From: Kordiimonadales bacterium IMCC3096
Lineage (GTDB): Bacteria > Pseudomonadota > Alphaproteobacteria > Minwuiales > Minwuiaceae
DNA length: 64,000 nucleotides
NCBI GenBank assembly: GCA_016865035.1
Contig: CP018227.1
Span: forward strand, 3,005,501-3,069,500
Direction: 5' to 3'
Made by a program: the position numbers and the translations under genes. A model generated the notes under the pieces. That model did not search any database and was not told the origin of the DNA. It saw only the letters and a program-made list of their open reading frames with translations. This document shows positions 8,195-17,074 of this stretch, one piece after another (position 1 is the stretch's first letter; every line of letters starts with the position of its first letter).

Positions 8195-8622
8195 CGGTTC
8201 TGCTCCGGGCGGGCCAGGGAGATGTTCCGCATCCCGCTCCCGGCCAGGCGATCCAGCACAGTGATCGTGCGCTGCAGGGAAACGCCGTCCGCAGGACGCA
8301 CGATGAGGGGGCGGTCGGGGTGATCTTCAGCGACCTGTCTCAACCGTTCAACAATCAGGTTCAGGGACAGGATTTCGCCAGACAACCACAGCCCGTCGGC
8401 GCGGACATCCACCAGCATGGCACCGGTCAGCGCCTTTGCTGCGCCTGCCCTGGCGGGCGGATCGAGGTCGATGGCACGCCAGTCGAGAAAGGAGGAGGCG
8501 AGCATGAAGAAGACCAGCAGGATGAAGACGACATCGATCAGCGGTGTCAGGCTGATCAGTGCCCGACGGCGTCCGTCAGTCGCCGCCCTGAGCGACGGCG
8601 GCGGGGTGAAGATCGCCGACAT
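8191..8622 (-). CDS. exbD: ExbD/TolR-family biopolymer transport protein
   Basis: A 143-residue protein with one membrane helix at about 25-45 containing the conserved proton-carrying Asp30 (TPLIDVVFILLVFFM), then a periplasmic domain with the VRADG and RPLIVRPADG strands. The ATG at 8622 is preferred over 8637 because CGGAGG lies 6 bases before it. The gene overlaps the end of exbB by about 47 bases and the second exbD by 4, indicating tight translational coupling. Confidence 0.93.
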   Translation of the reverse strand: MSAIFTPPPSLRAATDGRRRALISLTPLIDVVFILLVFFMLASSFLDWRAIDLDPPARAGAAKALTGAMLVDVRADGLWLSGEILSLNLIVERLRQVAEDHPDRPLIVRPADGVSLQRTITVLDRLAGSGMRNISLARPEQNR

Positions 8623-9313
8623 GGGAAGCCTCCGCATGCTGTGCCGGTGGAAGGTTCTGGGTGAACAGGCGGGTGATGGCGCTGTCCGCCGTGTGGGCCA
8701 GCCGCTCGATCCGGCGCTCCAGCCAGTTCAGGGCCACGACCGCCGGGATGGCGACGGCGAGGCCCACCGCCGTGGTCAGCAGCGCCTCCCAGATGCCGCC
8801 CGACAGGATGGCCGGGTTGACCTGGTTGCCCGCGGCTTCCAGTTGGCGAAACGCCTCGATCATGCCCAGCACGGTGCCGAAAAGGCCGAGCAGGGGAGCG
8901 AGGGAGGCGATGACCTCCAGGGCGCGCAGGCCGGTGCGGCAGGCTTCGAGCGCGTCGGCGGCGCAGCGCATGGTTTCTGCCCGCACAACCTCCGGGTCCA
9001 TACCCTGCCGGATGCCGCGCATGGCGGCGGCGATTGTCGCGGCGAGCGGCCCGGTCGAACCCTGCAACCTTGTCACGGCCTCTCCCGTCCGGCCCGCCTG
9101 CCAGAGCGACAGGGCATCGCCGGTCATGGCTGCATCGGCGGAACGGATGCCGCGCAGTTGCCAGGCCTTGGCGAGCACGATGGCTGTTGCCGCGACCGAA
9201 ATGGCGATCAGCAGTGCCACCACGGGGCCGCCGGACTGGAGCATGGCCAGCAGATCGGCCAATGGTCCGTCCGGTGCAGCAGCGGAGGGCGGGAGGGTCA
9301 CTTCGGTCTGCAT
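8576..9313 (-). CDS. exbB: ExbB/TolQ-family proton channel
   Basis: A 245-residue MotA/TolQ/ExbB protein. The first membrane helix is at about 30-52 (VVALLIAISVAATAIVLAKAW). A cytoplasmic loop follows, then two helices at about 130-160 and 175-200 in the conserved core (LEVIASLAPLLGLFGTVLGMI; ALLTTAVGLAVAIPAVVALNWL). With ExbD it forms the inner-membrane motor for TonB. The absence of tolA, tolB or pal argues for a TonB rather than a Tol role. Confidence 0.94.
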   Translation of the reverse strand: MQTEVTLPPSAAAPDGPLADLLAMLQSGGPVVALLIAISVAATAIVLAKAWQLRGIRSADAAMTGDALSLWQAGRTGEAVTRLQGSTGPLAATIAAAMRGIRQGMDPEVVRAETMRCAADALEACRTGLRALEVIASLAPLLGLFGTVLGMIEAFRQLEAAGNQVNPAILSGGIWEALLTTAVGLAVAIPAVVALNWLERRIERLAHTADSAITRLFTQNLPPAQHAEASHVGDLHPAAVAQGGD

Positions 9314-9324
9314 CGGTTCGGCCC

Positions 9325-9750
9325 TTACTTGATCAGGGAAACGTCACTGCGGGAGGTCGTTCGTACCAGGGACAGGCAATCGTCACGCTCGCCGTTCTGG
9401 TCCGTGCATTCGAGGATGCCGTTCACCAGAATCCGCCCGATGCCGTCACAGGCGATCTCCGCCAGATCGAAGACCTTCAGACTCGTCTTGCCCGCGACCA
9501 GCGGCGCGGTCTCCAGCGCCAGTCGCCGGGTGACGATGCCGTCGGCATCGAAGATGACCAGGTCATAGCGCAGGGCGGAGAAGGCCGCGTCGGTATCGTT
9601 CTGCAGCACGACATAGGCGCGGCAGGCGCCCTCCACGGCTTCCAGCCTGTTCAGTTCCAGACCGATGCCCGGTTCACGCGTCTCCGCCCCGGAGGCGGCG
9701 GAAGCCGCGAAAAGGAACAGGCCGACCAGCGCGGTGCGGATGGAGATCAT
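9325..9750 (-). CDS. Conserved periplasmic protein of the exb-tonB operon, function unknown
   Basis: A 141-residue exported protein with a signal peptide at 1-21 (cleavage near AASGA-E). The mature part looks like a beta-sandwich (GIGLELNRLEAVEGACRAY, YDLVIFDADGIV) with four Cys residues that could form disulfides. I do not recognise a named domain. It is the first gene of the operon, 11 bases before exbB, so it is expressed with the motor and may be an accessory factor. Confidence 0.75.
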   Translation of the reverse strand: MISIRTALVGLFLFAASAASGAETREPGIGLELNRLEAVEGACRAYVVLQNDTDAAFSALRYDLVIFDADGIVTRRLALETAPLVAGKTSLKVFDLAEIACDGIGRILVNGILECTDQNGERDDCLSLVRTTSRSDVSLIK

Positions 9751-9822
9751 GGGCCAGATATTCCTGACGTTTCGGAAAATGCTGCGGACAGGCGTCCGGC
9801 AGATGACAGGAGTTCTTAATAA

Positions 9823-9843
9823 TGCAATTGACTCTCAATAGCA
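9823..9843. promoter_or_regulatory. Candidate Fur-type operator of the exb-tonB operon
   Basis: A near-perfect palindrome: ATTGA (9827-9831), CTC, TCAAT (9835-9839), with outer TGC and GCA. The minus strand reads TATTGAGAGTCAATTGCA, which resembles the ATTGAGA half of proteobacterial Fur boxes. It lies about 73 bases upstream of the first gene of the operon, where an iron-responsive repressor would act. Confidence 0.5.
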
Positions 9844-9880
9844 ACAACGGCGCTGCCAGGCAACGCCGGATATCGCCGGT

Positions 9881-11065
9881 TCAGGCGGGGGAGACGGCGA
9901 CCGGTTTCTCCGCGATCGGCCAGTGGATCGCGGCGGAGGCGACGCCGAGGGCGATGCTGAGCCACCACATGGCGTCGTAGGACCCGAAGGTGTCGTAGGC
10001 ATAACCCCCGATCCAGGCCCCCAGGAAGCCACCGAACTGGTGGCCCATGAAGACAATGCCGAACAGCATCGACATGTAGCGGGTTCCGAAGATGTGTCCC
10101 ACCAGCCCGCTGGTCAGCGGTACGGTGCCAAGCCAGAGCAGTCCGATGGCGGCAGAGAAGATCATGACGGTCAGCTCCGTCACCGGCGTCAGGATGAACA
10201 GCAGGAAGATCGCGGCGCGGGCGAGGTAGAGCAGGCTGAGCAGGTTCTTCTTGGAATACTTGCCGCCCAGCACACCACAGGCGTAGCTGCCCGCGATGTT
10301 GGTCAGCCCGACGATGGTCAGGGAGACCGTGGCCAGCCACGGATCGAAGCCGCGATCACTCAGGAATCCCGGCAGGTGGACGCCGACGAAGGCCAGATGA
10401 AAGCCGCAGACGAAGAACCCGGCGTTCAGCAGCCAGAAACTCGGGATCGCGAAGGCGGCGCGCAGGGCTTCACCGATCTTCTGCTCCGGGCCGGTGTCGG
10501 TGACGACAGGCTTGCTGGCCAGGCCATAGGCCAGCGGCACGATCAGGCAGGCGGAGGCTCCCAGGATCAGCAGCGCGTTCGACCAGCCAAATCCGTCGAT
10601 GATGAAATGGGTATAGGGCAGGGACATGAACTGGCCGATGGACCCGCCGACCGAGGCGAGTCCCAGGGCGGTGCTGCGATGTTTCTCCGGCGTGATGCGG
10701 CCGATGGTGCCGAGGATGACGGTGAAGCCGGAACCGCTCAGGCCCAGCCCGATGAGCACGCCACCGACCAGCAGCTGATCGCCCGTTCCAGGCAGGGTCA
10801 TGACAGCCAGGCCGGCGCCATAGGCCAGCCCGCCCAGCGCGATGACCCATGCGGCCCCGAAACGGTCGGCGAGCGCCCCGGCAAAGGGCGCGCCCAGACC
10901 CCAGAACAGGTTCATCAGTCCCATGCCGAGCGCGAAGGCCTCCCGCCCCGAGCCCAGATATTCGGAGACCGGTGTCAGGAACAGGCCAAGCGCCTGACGG
11001 AAGCCGACGGACAGGCCAAGGACGCAGCCGGCGCAGATCAGGGCAATCCAGAGTTTTCTGTTCAT
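9881..11065 (-). CDS. MFS transporter
   Basis: A 394-residue major facilitator with twelve predicted helices. The loop 2-3 motif (GALADRFGAAW) and the N-terminal GFRQALGLFLTPVSEYLGS resemble the oxalate/formate antiporter and monocarboxylate group. It is divergent from a LysR regulator (start 11168), the common arrangement for a regulated transporter. The substrate is unknown; a small carboxylate is a guess from family resemblance. Confidence 0.88.
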   Translation of the reverse strand: MNRKLWIALICAGCVLGLSVGFRQALGLFLTPVSEYLGSGREAFALGMGLMNLFWGLGAPFAGALADRFGAAWVIALGGLAYGAGLAVMTLPGTGDQLLVGGVLIGLGLSGSGFTVILGTIGRITPEKHRSTALGLASVGGSIGQFMSLPYTHFIIDGFGWSNALLILGASACLIVPLAYGLASKPVVTDTGPEQKIGEALRAAFAIPSFWLLNAGFFVCGFHLAFVGVHLPGFLSDRGFDPWLATVSLTIVGLTNIAGSYACGVLGGKYSKKNLLSLLYLARAAIFLLFILTPVTELTVMIFSAAIGLLWLGTVPLTSGLVGHIFGTRYMSMLFGIVFMGHQFGGFLGAWIGGYAYDTFGSYDAMWWLSIALGVASAAIHWPIAEKPVAVSPA

Positions 11066-11167
11066 GGTCAGGTGCTCGCGACGTCAGGGACAGGTTGTCG
11101 GCGCAAGGTAGGTGCGGTAGTGGAATTCGTGAAACGAATAGAATTGATCTGATCATCAGGAAAATTG

Positions 11168-12046
11168 ATGCTGGAGCCTTCCCAACCGATTGATGCGGGT
11201 CTGCTGCGGGCCTTCGTGACCGTCGCCGAGACCCGGAACTTCACCCGCGCCGCCGAACGCCTCAACTGCGTGCAATCCGCAGTCAGCATGCAGATCAAGC
11301 GGCTGGAGGAGGCGTTGCAGGTCCGCGTCCTCAACCGCACGAGCCGGGAAGTCCGTCTGACGCGGGAGGGCGAGATCGTGCTGCGGTACGCGCACCGTGT
11401 CATGCGCCTGACGGCGGACGCGATGATGGAACTGGGGCAGCAGGTCGAGCGGGGACGTGTCCGGCTTGCCGCCACCGACATGTCCATGTGCTTTCTGCCC
11501 CCGGTGCTGACCGAGTTCGACAGGCGCTTTCCGCTGGTTCAGGTCGAACTCAGTTGCAACCGCAGTTGGGAGGCGCTGGAGCGTCTGGAAGCCGGCGATG
11601 CGGATCTGGCTTTCGTGACCCAGCGCTGTGGCCGGTCGGGCGGGCAGCAGATCATGCACAGGCCCCTCGTCTGGGCTGCGGCACGGCATTCCGACGCGCC
11701 GGAGGTGGATCCGCTGCCGCTCGCCATCTTCGCACCGGACTGCATTTACCGGAAGGCGGCGGTCCAGGCGCTGGACGACCATGGCATGCCCTTTCGCTTC
11801 GCCTATGAGAGCACCAGCCGGGCCGGACTGGATTGCGTTGTGGAGGCCGGACTGGCCGTGACCGTCCTGCCCGTCGATGCCGTCTCGGGAAAGCTGCGTG
11901 TGCTCGACAGAGGCTTTCCGGTGCTGCCTGACCTGAAGACCTACCTGTTCCACGCCAACGGCAGCAGGCTCTCCCCGTCGGTCGAGGCACTGGCCGACCT
12001 GCTGCTGGAGATGCTGGCCGTACCGGCGCCGCAACGGGCCGAATGA
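11168..12046 (+). CDS. LysR-family transcriptional regulator
   Basis: A 292-residue LysR regulator. The N-terminal winged helix-turn-helix (about 7-65) contains FTRAAERLNCVQSAVSMQIKRLE. The effector domain follows (about 90-285). The ATG at 11168 is used; a TTG sits just before it. The gene is divergent from the MFS transporter at 9881-11065, which it probably controls from the 102-base gap between them. Confidence 0.93.
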   Translation: MLEPSQPIDAGLLRAFVTVAETRNFTRAAERLNCVQSAVSMQIKRLEEALQVRVLNRTSREVRLTREGEIVLRYAHRVMRLTADAMMELGQQVERGRVRLAATDMSMCFLPPVLTEFDRRFPLVQVELSCNRSWEALERLEAGDADLAFVTQRCGRSGGQQIMHRPLVWAAARHSDAPEVDPLPLAIFAPDCIYRKAAVQALDDHGMPFRFAYESTSRAGLDCVVEAGLAVTVLPVDAVSGKLRVLDRGFPVLPDLKTYLFHANGSRLSPSVEALADLLLEMLAVPAPQRAE

Positions 12047-12183
12047 CTGCATTGCCGATCTTGCCGGTAGACGGCGGGGGCAACTTTGCTAGAAGTGTTC
12101 TGCTTTCCGGGGAGGAAGGCCGCCCGGTGTCCGGCATATGTCGGGTTCGCCAGCGGAGATGATCGAGAGCTGGGGGGACCCGA

Positions 12184-13359
12184 ATGACTGACGAACCGCG
12201 CGCCTTTGATGGAATCAACGTGCTGGACTTTTCACAGGGTGTGGCCGGGCCGCATTCGACCATGCTGCTGGCCCAGCATGGTGCCAACGTGATGAAGGTC
12301 GAGCCTCTGGCAGGCGACTGGGGACGTGCCCTGGGCGCGATCTATGGCGACCAGTGCGCCCATTCCATCGCTTTCAACCGGGGCAAGCGGTCGCTCGCCA
12401 TGGACATGAAGAACCCTGACGCGCTGGCGGTTGCCCGGCGCATCGCGGAAAAGGCCGACGTGATCGTGGAAGCCTTCCGTCCCGGCGTCATGGCGAAGTT
12501 CGGTCTGTCCTACGACCAGGTGAAGGCGGTCAATCCGAACGTCATCTATCTTTCGGTCACGGGCTTCGGCCAGTCCGGCCCGAACTCCAACCGTCCGGTG
12601 ACCGATGCGGTCATCCAGGCCTACTCGGGCCTGATGACGGTCAACCGCGACAAGGATGGCATTCCGCAGCGGCTGAACATGATCCCCATCGATGTCACCA
12701 CCGGCCTCTATGCATTTCATGCGCTTTCGACCGCACTGATGCGGAAGTTCCGCTATGGCACCGGCTGCTACATCGACAACAATCTGATGCAGAGCGCTGC
12801 AGCGTTCCAGGCGGCAAAGGTGATGGAGTTCTATCTGGAAAAGGGCCAGAGCCAGCCGCTCTACGTCCCCGTGGGCACCATGCCGACCACCGACGGCTTC
12901 ATCAACATCACCGCGATGCGGGAGGCGCATTACCAGACGCTCTGCGATGTCATGGGCAAGCCGGAATGGAAGGATGATCCGCGTTTCTGCTCCGGTGAGC
13001 TGCGGCTGCGGAACGAGGCCGAGCTGATGCCGATGATCCGCGATGTCTTCAGCACCCGCTCGACGCAGGACTGGGCCGAGGCGCTGACGGCGGCGGGGGT
13101 CATGAATGCCCCGGTGCAGACCTATCGCGAACTGATGGACCATCCGCACACCAGGGCGGTGGAGGCGATTGCCTATGTCGAGCACACCTCGACCGGCACC
13201 GTGCCGATGCCGCACATCCCCGGCCTGCCGCGCATCGAGGGCGCGGACGCGATGACCCATGCGCCGTCGATCGGCGAACATTCCGACCAGATCCTGGGCG
13301 AATGGGGCTATTCGGAAGATGACATCGCGGCGATGCGGACCGGTGGCGCCATAGCCTGA
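12184..13359 (+). CDS. Class III CoA-transferase (CaiB/BaiF family)
   Basis: A 391-residue CaiB/BaiF-family enzyme moving CoA between carboxylic acids in the cytosol. It shows the family opening LDFSQGVAGPHSTMLLAQHGANVMKVEP, cited here by its core VAGPHSTMLLAQHGA. The catalytic Asp is most likely Asp170 in NMIPIDVTTGLYAF. The C-terminal part has the family motif SIGEHSDQILGEWGY. It starts at the ATG at 12184 after GGGGGGACCC, stands downstream of the LysR gene and converges on the biotin carboxylase operon with 18 bases between stops. Substrate is unknown. Confidence 0.92.
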   Translation: MTDEPRAFDGINVLDFSQGVAGPHSTMLLAQHGANVMKVEPLAGDWGRALGAIYGDQCAHSIAFNRGKRSLAMDMKNPDALAVARRIAEKADVIVEAFRPGVMAKFGLSYDQVKAVNPNVIYLSVTGFGQSGPNSNRPVTDAVIQAYSGLMTVNRDKDGIPQRLNMIPIDVTTGLYAFHALSTALMRKFRYGTGCYIDNNLMQSAAAFQAAKVMEFYLEKGQSQPLYVPVGTMPTTDGFINITAMREAHYQTLCDVMGKPEWKDDPRFCSGELRLRNEAELMPMIRDVFSTRSTQDWAEALTAAGVMNAPVQTYRELMDHPHTRAVEAIAYVEHTSTGTVPMPHIPGLPRIEGADAMTHAPSIGEHSDQILGEWGYSEDDIAAMRTGGAIA

Positions 13360-13377
13360 GCCGCCGGTATCGCCGGA

Positions 13378-14856
13378 TCAGTTCCGCCAGTGCCCCATGC
13401 TGGCATAGGGCTCGGGGTAATTGTCGTTCTGGCGGCGGAAGCTGTCGTGGCCGTTCAGCGCCGCGACCAGCACGGTGTCGACGGTCTTTCCATCCGGTTC
13501 CGACCGGGTCAGGCTTTCCGCATGCTCCTCGACGAAACCCGTGTGCAGGTCGCCTGAGCGGAACGCCGGATGGGCCACGATGTCGGCCAGATAGTCGATG
13601 TTGGTGCCGACACCCAGCAGGGTGGTGTCCCGCAGGGCCTTGCGCATCAGGTCCGCCGCGCCGGGACGGTCTGGTCCATGCACCACCAGCTTGGCCAGCA
13701 TCGGGTCGAAGTCACTGGTGACGGACTGGCCCTGGGTCAGCCCGTTCTCGAACCGCATGTGATCGTCCGTCGGCGGATCGAGCAGCAACACCCGCCCGGT
13801 CTCCGGCAGGAAACCGTTCGTCGGGTCCTCGGCACAGATGCGGCATTCGATGGCATGGCCGTTCAGCGCCACCTCGTCCTGTTCGAGGCTGAGGCCCTGA
13901 CCTGCCGCGATCTCCACCTGTTTCCGGACCAGGTCGATGCCGGTCACCATCTCGGTCACCGGATGCTCGACCTGCAGACGGGTGTTCATCTCAAGGAAAT
14001 AGAATGCGCCGTCGGGGGCCAGGATGAACTCCACGGTGCCCGCATTGAGATAGTTCGCGGCGCTGGCCAGCCGTACCGCCGCCGCGCAGATCTCCGCGCG
14101 CAGGGCGTCGGGCAGTCCGGCGGAGGGTGCTTCCTCGACGATCTTCTGGAACCGGCGCTGGATGGAGCATTCGCGCTCATGCAAATGCACGACCTTGCCT
14201 GTGCCATCGCCCAGCACCTGAACCTCGATGTGGCGCGGGCGGTCGACATAGCGCTCGGCATAGACCCGGCCATCCGCGAAATAGCGTTCTGCCTCGCTCG
14301 CCGCCCGTCGGGCCTGATCGGCCAGATCCGCGGGGTCACGGACAATGCTCATGCCCTTGCCACCGCCACCCGCGGATGCCTTGACCAGCAGGGGGAAGCC
14401 GATACGCGCGGCCTCCGCGATGAAACTGTCGATGTCGCCGGTCGGCAGGACGGAGGGGGCGACGGGCACACCATGTGTCTCCGCGAACTTCCGCGATTCG
14501 ATCTTGTCGCCCATCAGCCGGATGCAGTCCGGGTCCGGGCCGATGAAGGTCAGTCCGGCACCTCTTACCGCTTCGGCGAAGCCCGCGTTCTCTGACAGGA
14601 AGCCATAGCCGGGATGGATGGCATCGGCACCGGACTCGCGCGCAACCTTCAGGATCTGCGCCACGTCCAGATGGGCCGCGACAGGGGTCTCGCCCTGGAT
14701 CAGCACAGCCTCGTCCACCGCGCCCACATGGGCGGAAAGACTGTCGGCTGCGTGATGGATGCCGACGGAAACGATCCCCATCTCCCGCAGTGTCGTCGCG
14801 ACCCGACAGGCGATCTCTCCGCGATTGGCGATCAGTACCTTGTTGAACAAGCTCAT
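13378..14856 (-). CDS. Biotin carboxylase subunit of an acyl-CoA carboxylase (no carrier domain)
   Basis: A 492-residue ATP-grasp biotin carboxylase. Residues 1-110 form the preATP-grasp domain (VLIANRGEIACRV). The Gly-rich ATP loop is at 162-169, ERECSIQRR at 228-236 and EMNTRLQVEHP at 289-299. The C-terminal biotin-carboxylase domain ends the protein. There is no biotin-carrier domain (no AMKM motif) and no carboxyltransferase or carrier gene beside it, unlike propionyl- or methylcrotonyl-CoA carboxylase alpha chains of about 660 residues. The start at 14856 fits the family N-terminus. It is the last gene of an SDR-MBL-crotonase-biotin carboxylase operon. Confidence 0.92.
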   Translation of the reverse strand: MSLFNKVLIANRGEIACRVATTLREMGIVSVGIHHAADSLSAHVGAVDEAVLIQGETPVAAHLDVAQILKVARESGADAIHPGYGFLSENAGFAEAVRGAGLTFIGPDPDCIRLMGDKIESRKFAETHGVPVAPSVLPTGDIDSFIAEAARIGFPLLVKASAGGGGKGMSIVRDPADLADQARRAASEAERYFADGRVYAERYVDRPRHIEVQVLGDGTGKVVHLHERECSIQRRFQKIVEEAPSAGLPDALRAEICAAAVRLASAANYLNAGTVEFILAPDGAFYFLEMNTRLQVEHPVTEMVTGIDLVRKQVEIAAGQGLSLEQDEVALNGHAIECRICAEDPTNGFLPETGRVLLLDPPTDDHMRFENGLTQGQSVTSDFDPMLAKLVVHGPDRPGAADLMRKALRDTTLLGVGTNIDYLADIVAHPAFRSGDLHTGFVEEHAESLTRSEPDGKTVDTVLVAALNGHDSFRRQNDNYPEPYASMGHWRN

Positions 14857-14878
14857 GTTTCGGCCTCCCCGCCGATAT

Positions 14879-15706
14879 TCAGATGTCGGCGAAATCGCCG
14901 CCGCGTCCCTTGCCGTCCCGGAACCGGGCGGCCCCGGCAATCCCTTCGCGCGCCAGTTGGGCGCGGCTGTTCTGCCATTCCTGCGCAAGGCCTTCCCGCA
15001 CCGAAAGACCGTGCTGGCGGATGGTGGAGCGCCGGTCGGCGCGCATGCAGTTCTGCGGGAACCGGGCAATCTGGTGCGCCAGTTCCTCCGCCTTCTGCCG
15101 GCTGGTTCCGTCCGCCACCACATGTTCGCACAGGCCGATACGCATGCATTCCTCCGCAGGCACCTTCCGCCCGGTCAGGATGATCTCCATGGCCCGTCCC
15201 TGACCGACCAGCCGGGGCAGGCGCACCGTGCCGCCGTCGATCAGCGGCACACCCCAGCGACGGCAGTAGACACCCATATAGGCACTTTCCTCCATGACCC
15301 GGAAGTCGCACCACATGGCCAGTTCCATGCCACCGGCCACGGCCGGCCCGGCGATGGCACCGATCACCGGCTTGTCCAGTTCCAGGCGGCTTGGCCCCAT
15401 GGGGCCGCGCGGAATGTCGTCGCCGGGTCCCGGCGCGGGACCGTCGGCGGTGAAGTGCAGCTCGTCCAGCGCCTGCTGGCCGGGCTCGCGCGCCTCCAGC
15501 GCCGCCGCGTGCTTCAGGTCCCAGCCGGAGCAGAAGGCACCCCCTTCGCCGAAGAACACGGCCACCCGCGCCTCATCATCACGCTCGAATGCCAGAAAGG
15601 CATCGTTCAGCGCAATGGAGCTCTCCGGGTCCATGGCGTTCCGGGCTTCCGGGCGGTGATGAATGACGGTCCAGACGTGGCCGTCCTTCTCGATCCTGAC
15701 TGTCAT
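14879..15706 (-). CDS. Enoyl-CoA hydratase/isomerase (crotonase) family protein
   Basis: A 275-residue crotonase. The oxyanion-hole region is AFCSGWDLK and the second is GPAVAGGMELAMWCDFRV, which retains a Glu at the first catalytic position. At the second, where hydratases have Glu, it reads YCRRWGVPLIDGG, so it may be an isomerase, hydrolase or other crotonase rather than a classical hydratase. It lies 22 bases before the biotin carboxylase gene. Confidence 0.9.
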   Translation of the reverse strand: MTVRIEKDGHVWTVIHHRPEARNAMDPESSIALNDAFLAFERDDEARVAVFFGEGGAFCSGWDLKHAAALEAREPGQQALDELHFTADGPAPGPGDDIPRGPMGPSRLELDKPVIGAIAGPAVAGGMELAMWCDFRVMEESAYMGVYCRRWGVPLIDGGTVRLPRLVGQGRAMEIILTGRKVPAEECMRIGLCEHVVADGTSRQKAEELAHQIARFPQNCMRADRRSTIRQHGLSVREGLAQEWQNSRAQLAREGIAGAARFRDGKGRGGDFADI

Positions 15707-15734
15707 GCGTTTCCCCTCCCCAGGGCTCGGCCAT

Positions 15735-17057
15735 TCAGCTGTCCGGCTGAGCCTTCGTATTCAACTGGCCCTTGGCCTCCGAATCGCGCGCGGCGGCGCC
15801 ATAGATGCCCTTCGCCATCAGCGACAGTTCGGTCTCCCTTCGCTTCTGGTAGACGAAGGCCCGCGCGGCATGAACGGAAGCGGTTTCAGGCGCGGCCTGT
15901 GCCGCGAATTCTGCCAGGTGACAGGCAAGCCGATGCTCCCCTGCCTCCGCCAGTTCGCGTGCCCGGTAGGCCAGTGCCGGTGCGCCACCCGCCAGTCGCG
16001 CCAGCTCCGACGCCAGCGCCGCGTCGGGGGCCGGTTTCAGGTTGGCCGGGTTGCCATCGTGCCAGCCGCCATACAGCCGCCAGATATTGCGCACGACGAA
16101 CTCCGGCTCGTCATAGAACGGGCGCAGGTAGGGTTTCGCCAGCAGGTCGTCGGGCACCCGGACACTGTGGATGATGTCGTTCAGGCGCGCGCCGTCATTC
16201 ATCATCGACAGCGTGTCCTCCACCAGCCCCTCCAGGGCGCAGGCCATGTCGTCGAGGACGGTGGCAATGCGCTTCTGCCCGGCGAAGGGCAGCCCGTGGG
16301 CGGGCAGGATCAGTTCCGGCTTCATCGCCCGCATCTGGCGCAGCGCCCTTGCCCATTCCAGCGGGTAGCGCTGGACCTTCTGAGGATTTCCGGCGTTGGG
16401 GAACATCCAGATGATGAAGTCCCCGGCACAGATCGCCTTTCGTTCCGGCCACCATGCCCAGAGGTGATCGTCGGTCTCCCCCTTGTCGTGGAACAGTTCC
16501 ACATGCTCGTCGCCGACACGGATGTTCATGCGATCGACGAAGGTGGTGTCGGGCTTGACCCAGGATTTCGGACCGAACGGCGGTGGACCGTCACGCTCCA
16601 CCCTTGGCTGGCCACCGGGCCGGTTGGGACCGAACTGGCGGGCATTGATGTGGCCGTTGTAGCCGTTGGTCCTGATGTAGCGGTCGATGCGGGGGGCCAC
16701 ATTCTCATGCCCGATGATGCGCGGGCGGGGATTTCCGGCGTCCGTGGCTTCATCCAGAAAGGCCTGTGTGCCGCCGATGTGATCGATGTGTCCATGCGTG
16801 AAGGCGATGGAATGGACCGGGGCCTTCGACCAGCCGCGCAGGGCCTTGATGATCGCAGGTGCATGGGCCTGCAGGCTGGTATCGAACAGCACCAGCCCGT
16901 CGTCGGTGCGGAAGCTGACCACATGGCTGAAGGCTTCGACCACCGCGACACCGTCGGCCACTTCCGACAGTTCACGGGTGACGCGGTTCAGCAGGCCGGG
17001 CGCCTGTTCGTCGCCCTGGTCGATGATGCGTGAACTCAGTTCGATCAGGTCGGCCAT
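15735..17057 (-). CDS. MBL-fold metallo-hydrolase, alkylsulfatase-like
   Basis: A 440-residue metallo-beta-lactamase-fold hydrolase. The dinuclear zinc motif is at 88-93 (HGHIDH). Further ligands are probable in CAGDFII and LPAHGLPF. After the hydrolase domain (about 1-290), an alpha-helical region (about 295-440) resembles the dimerisation region of SDS/alkyl-sulfatase-like proteins (RNIWRLYGGWHDGNPANLKP), but no SCP2-like domain follows. The start at 17057 begins MADLIELSS. It is 17 bases after the SDR gene. Substrate is unknown; a sulfate or thioester is possible. Confidence 0.88.
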   Translation of the reverse strand: MADLIELSSRIIDQGDEQAPGLLNRVTRELSEVADGVAVVEAFSHVVSFRTDDGLVLFDTSLQAHAPAIIKALRGWSKAPVHSIAFTHGHIDHIGGTQAFLDEATDAGNPRPRIIGHENVAPRIDRYIRTNGYNGHINARQFGPNRPGGQPRVERDGPPPFGPKSWVKPDTTFVDRMNIRVGDEHVELFHDKGETDDHLWAWWPERKAICAGDFIIWMFPNAGNPQKVQRYPLEWARALRQMRAMKPELILPAHGLPFAGQKRIATVLDDMACALEGLVEDTLSMMNDGARLNDIIHSVRVPDDLLAKPYLRPFYDEPEFVVRNIWRLYGGWHDGNPANLKPAPDAALASELARLAGGAPALAYRARELAEAGEHRLACHLAEFAAQAAPETASVHAARAFVYQKRRETELSLMAKGIYGAAARDSEAKGQLNTKAQPDS

Positions 17058-17074
17058 GGCCTTGCCTCTCCCCC

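Noticed and set aside
6798-9750. Tol-Pal system
   Set aside because: ExbB/ExbD resemble TolQ/TolR, but no tolA, tolB, pal or ybgF is present and a TonB C-domain protein is encoded in the operon.
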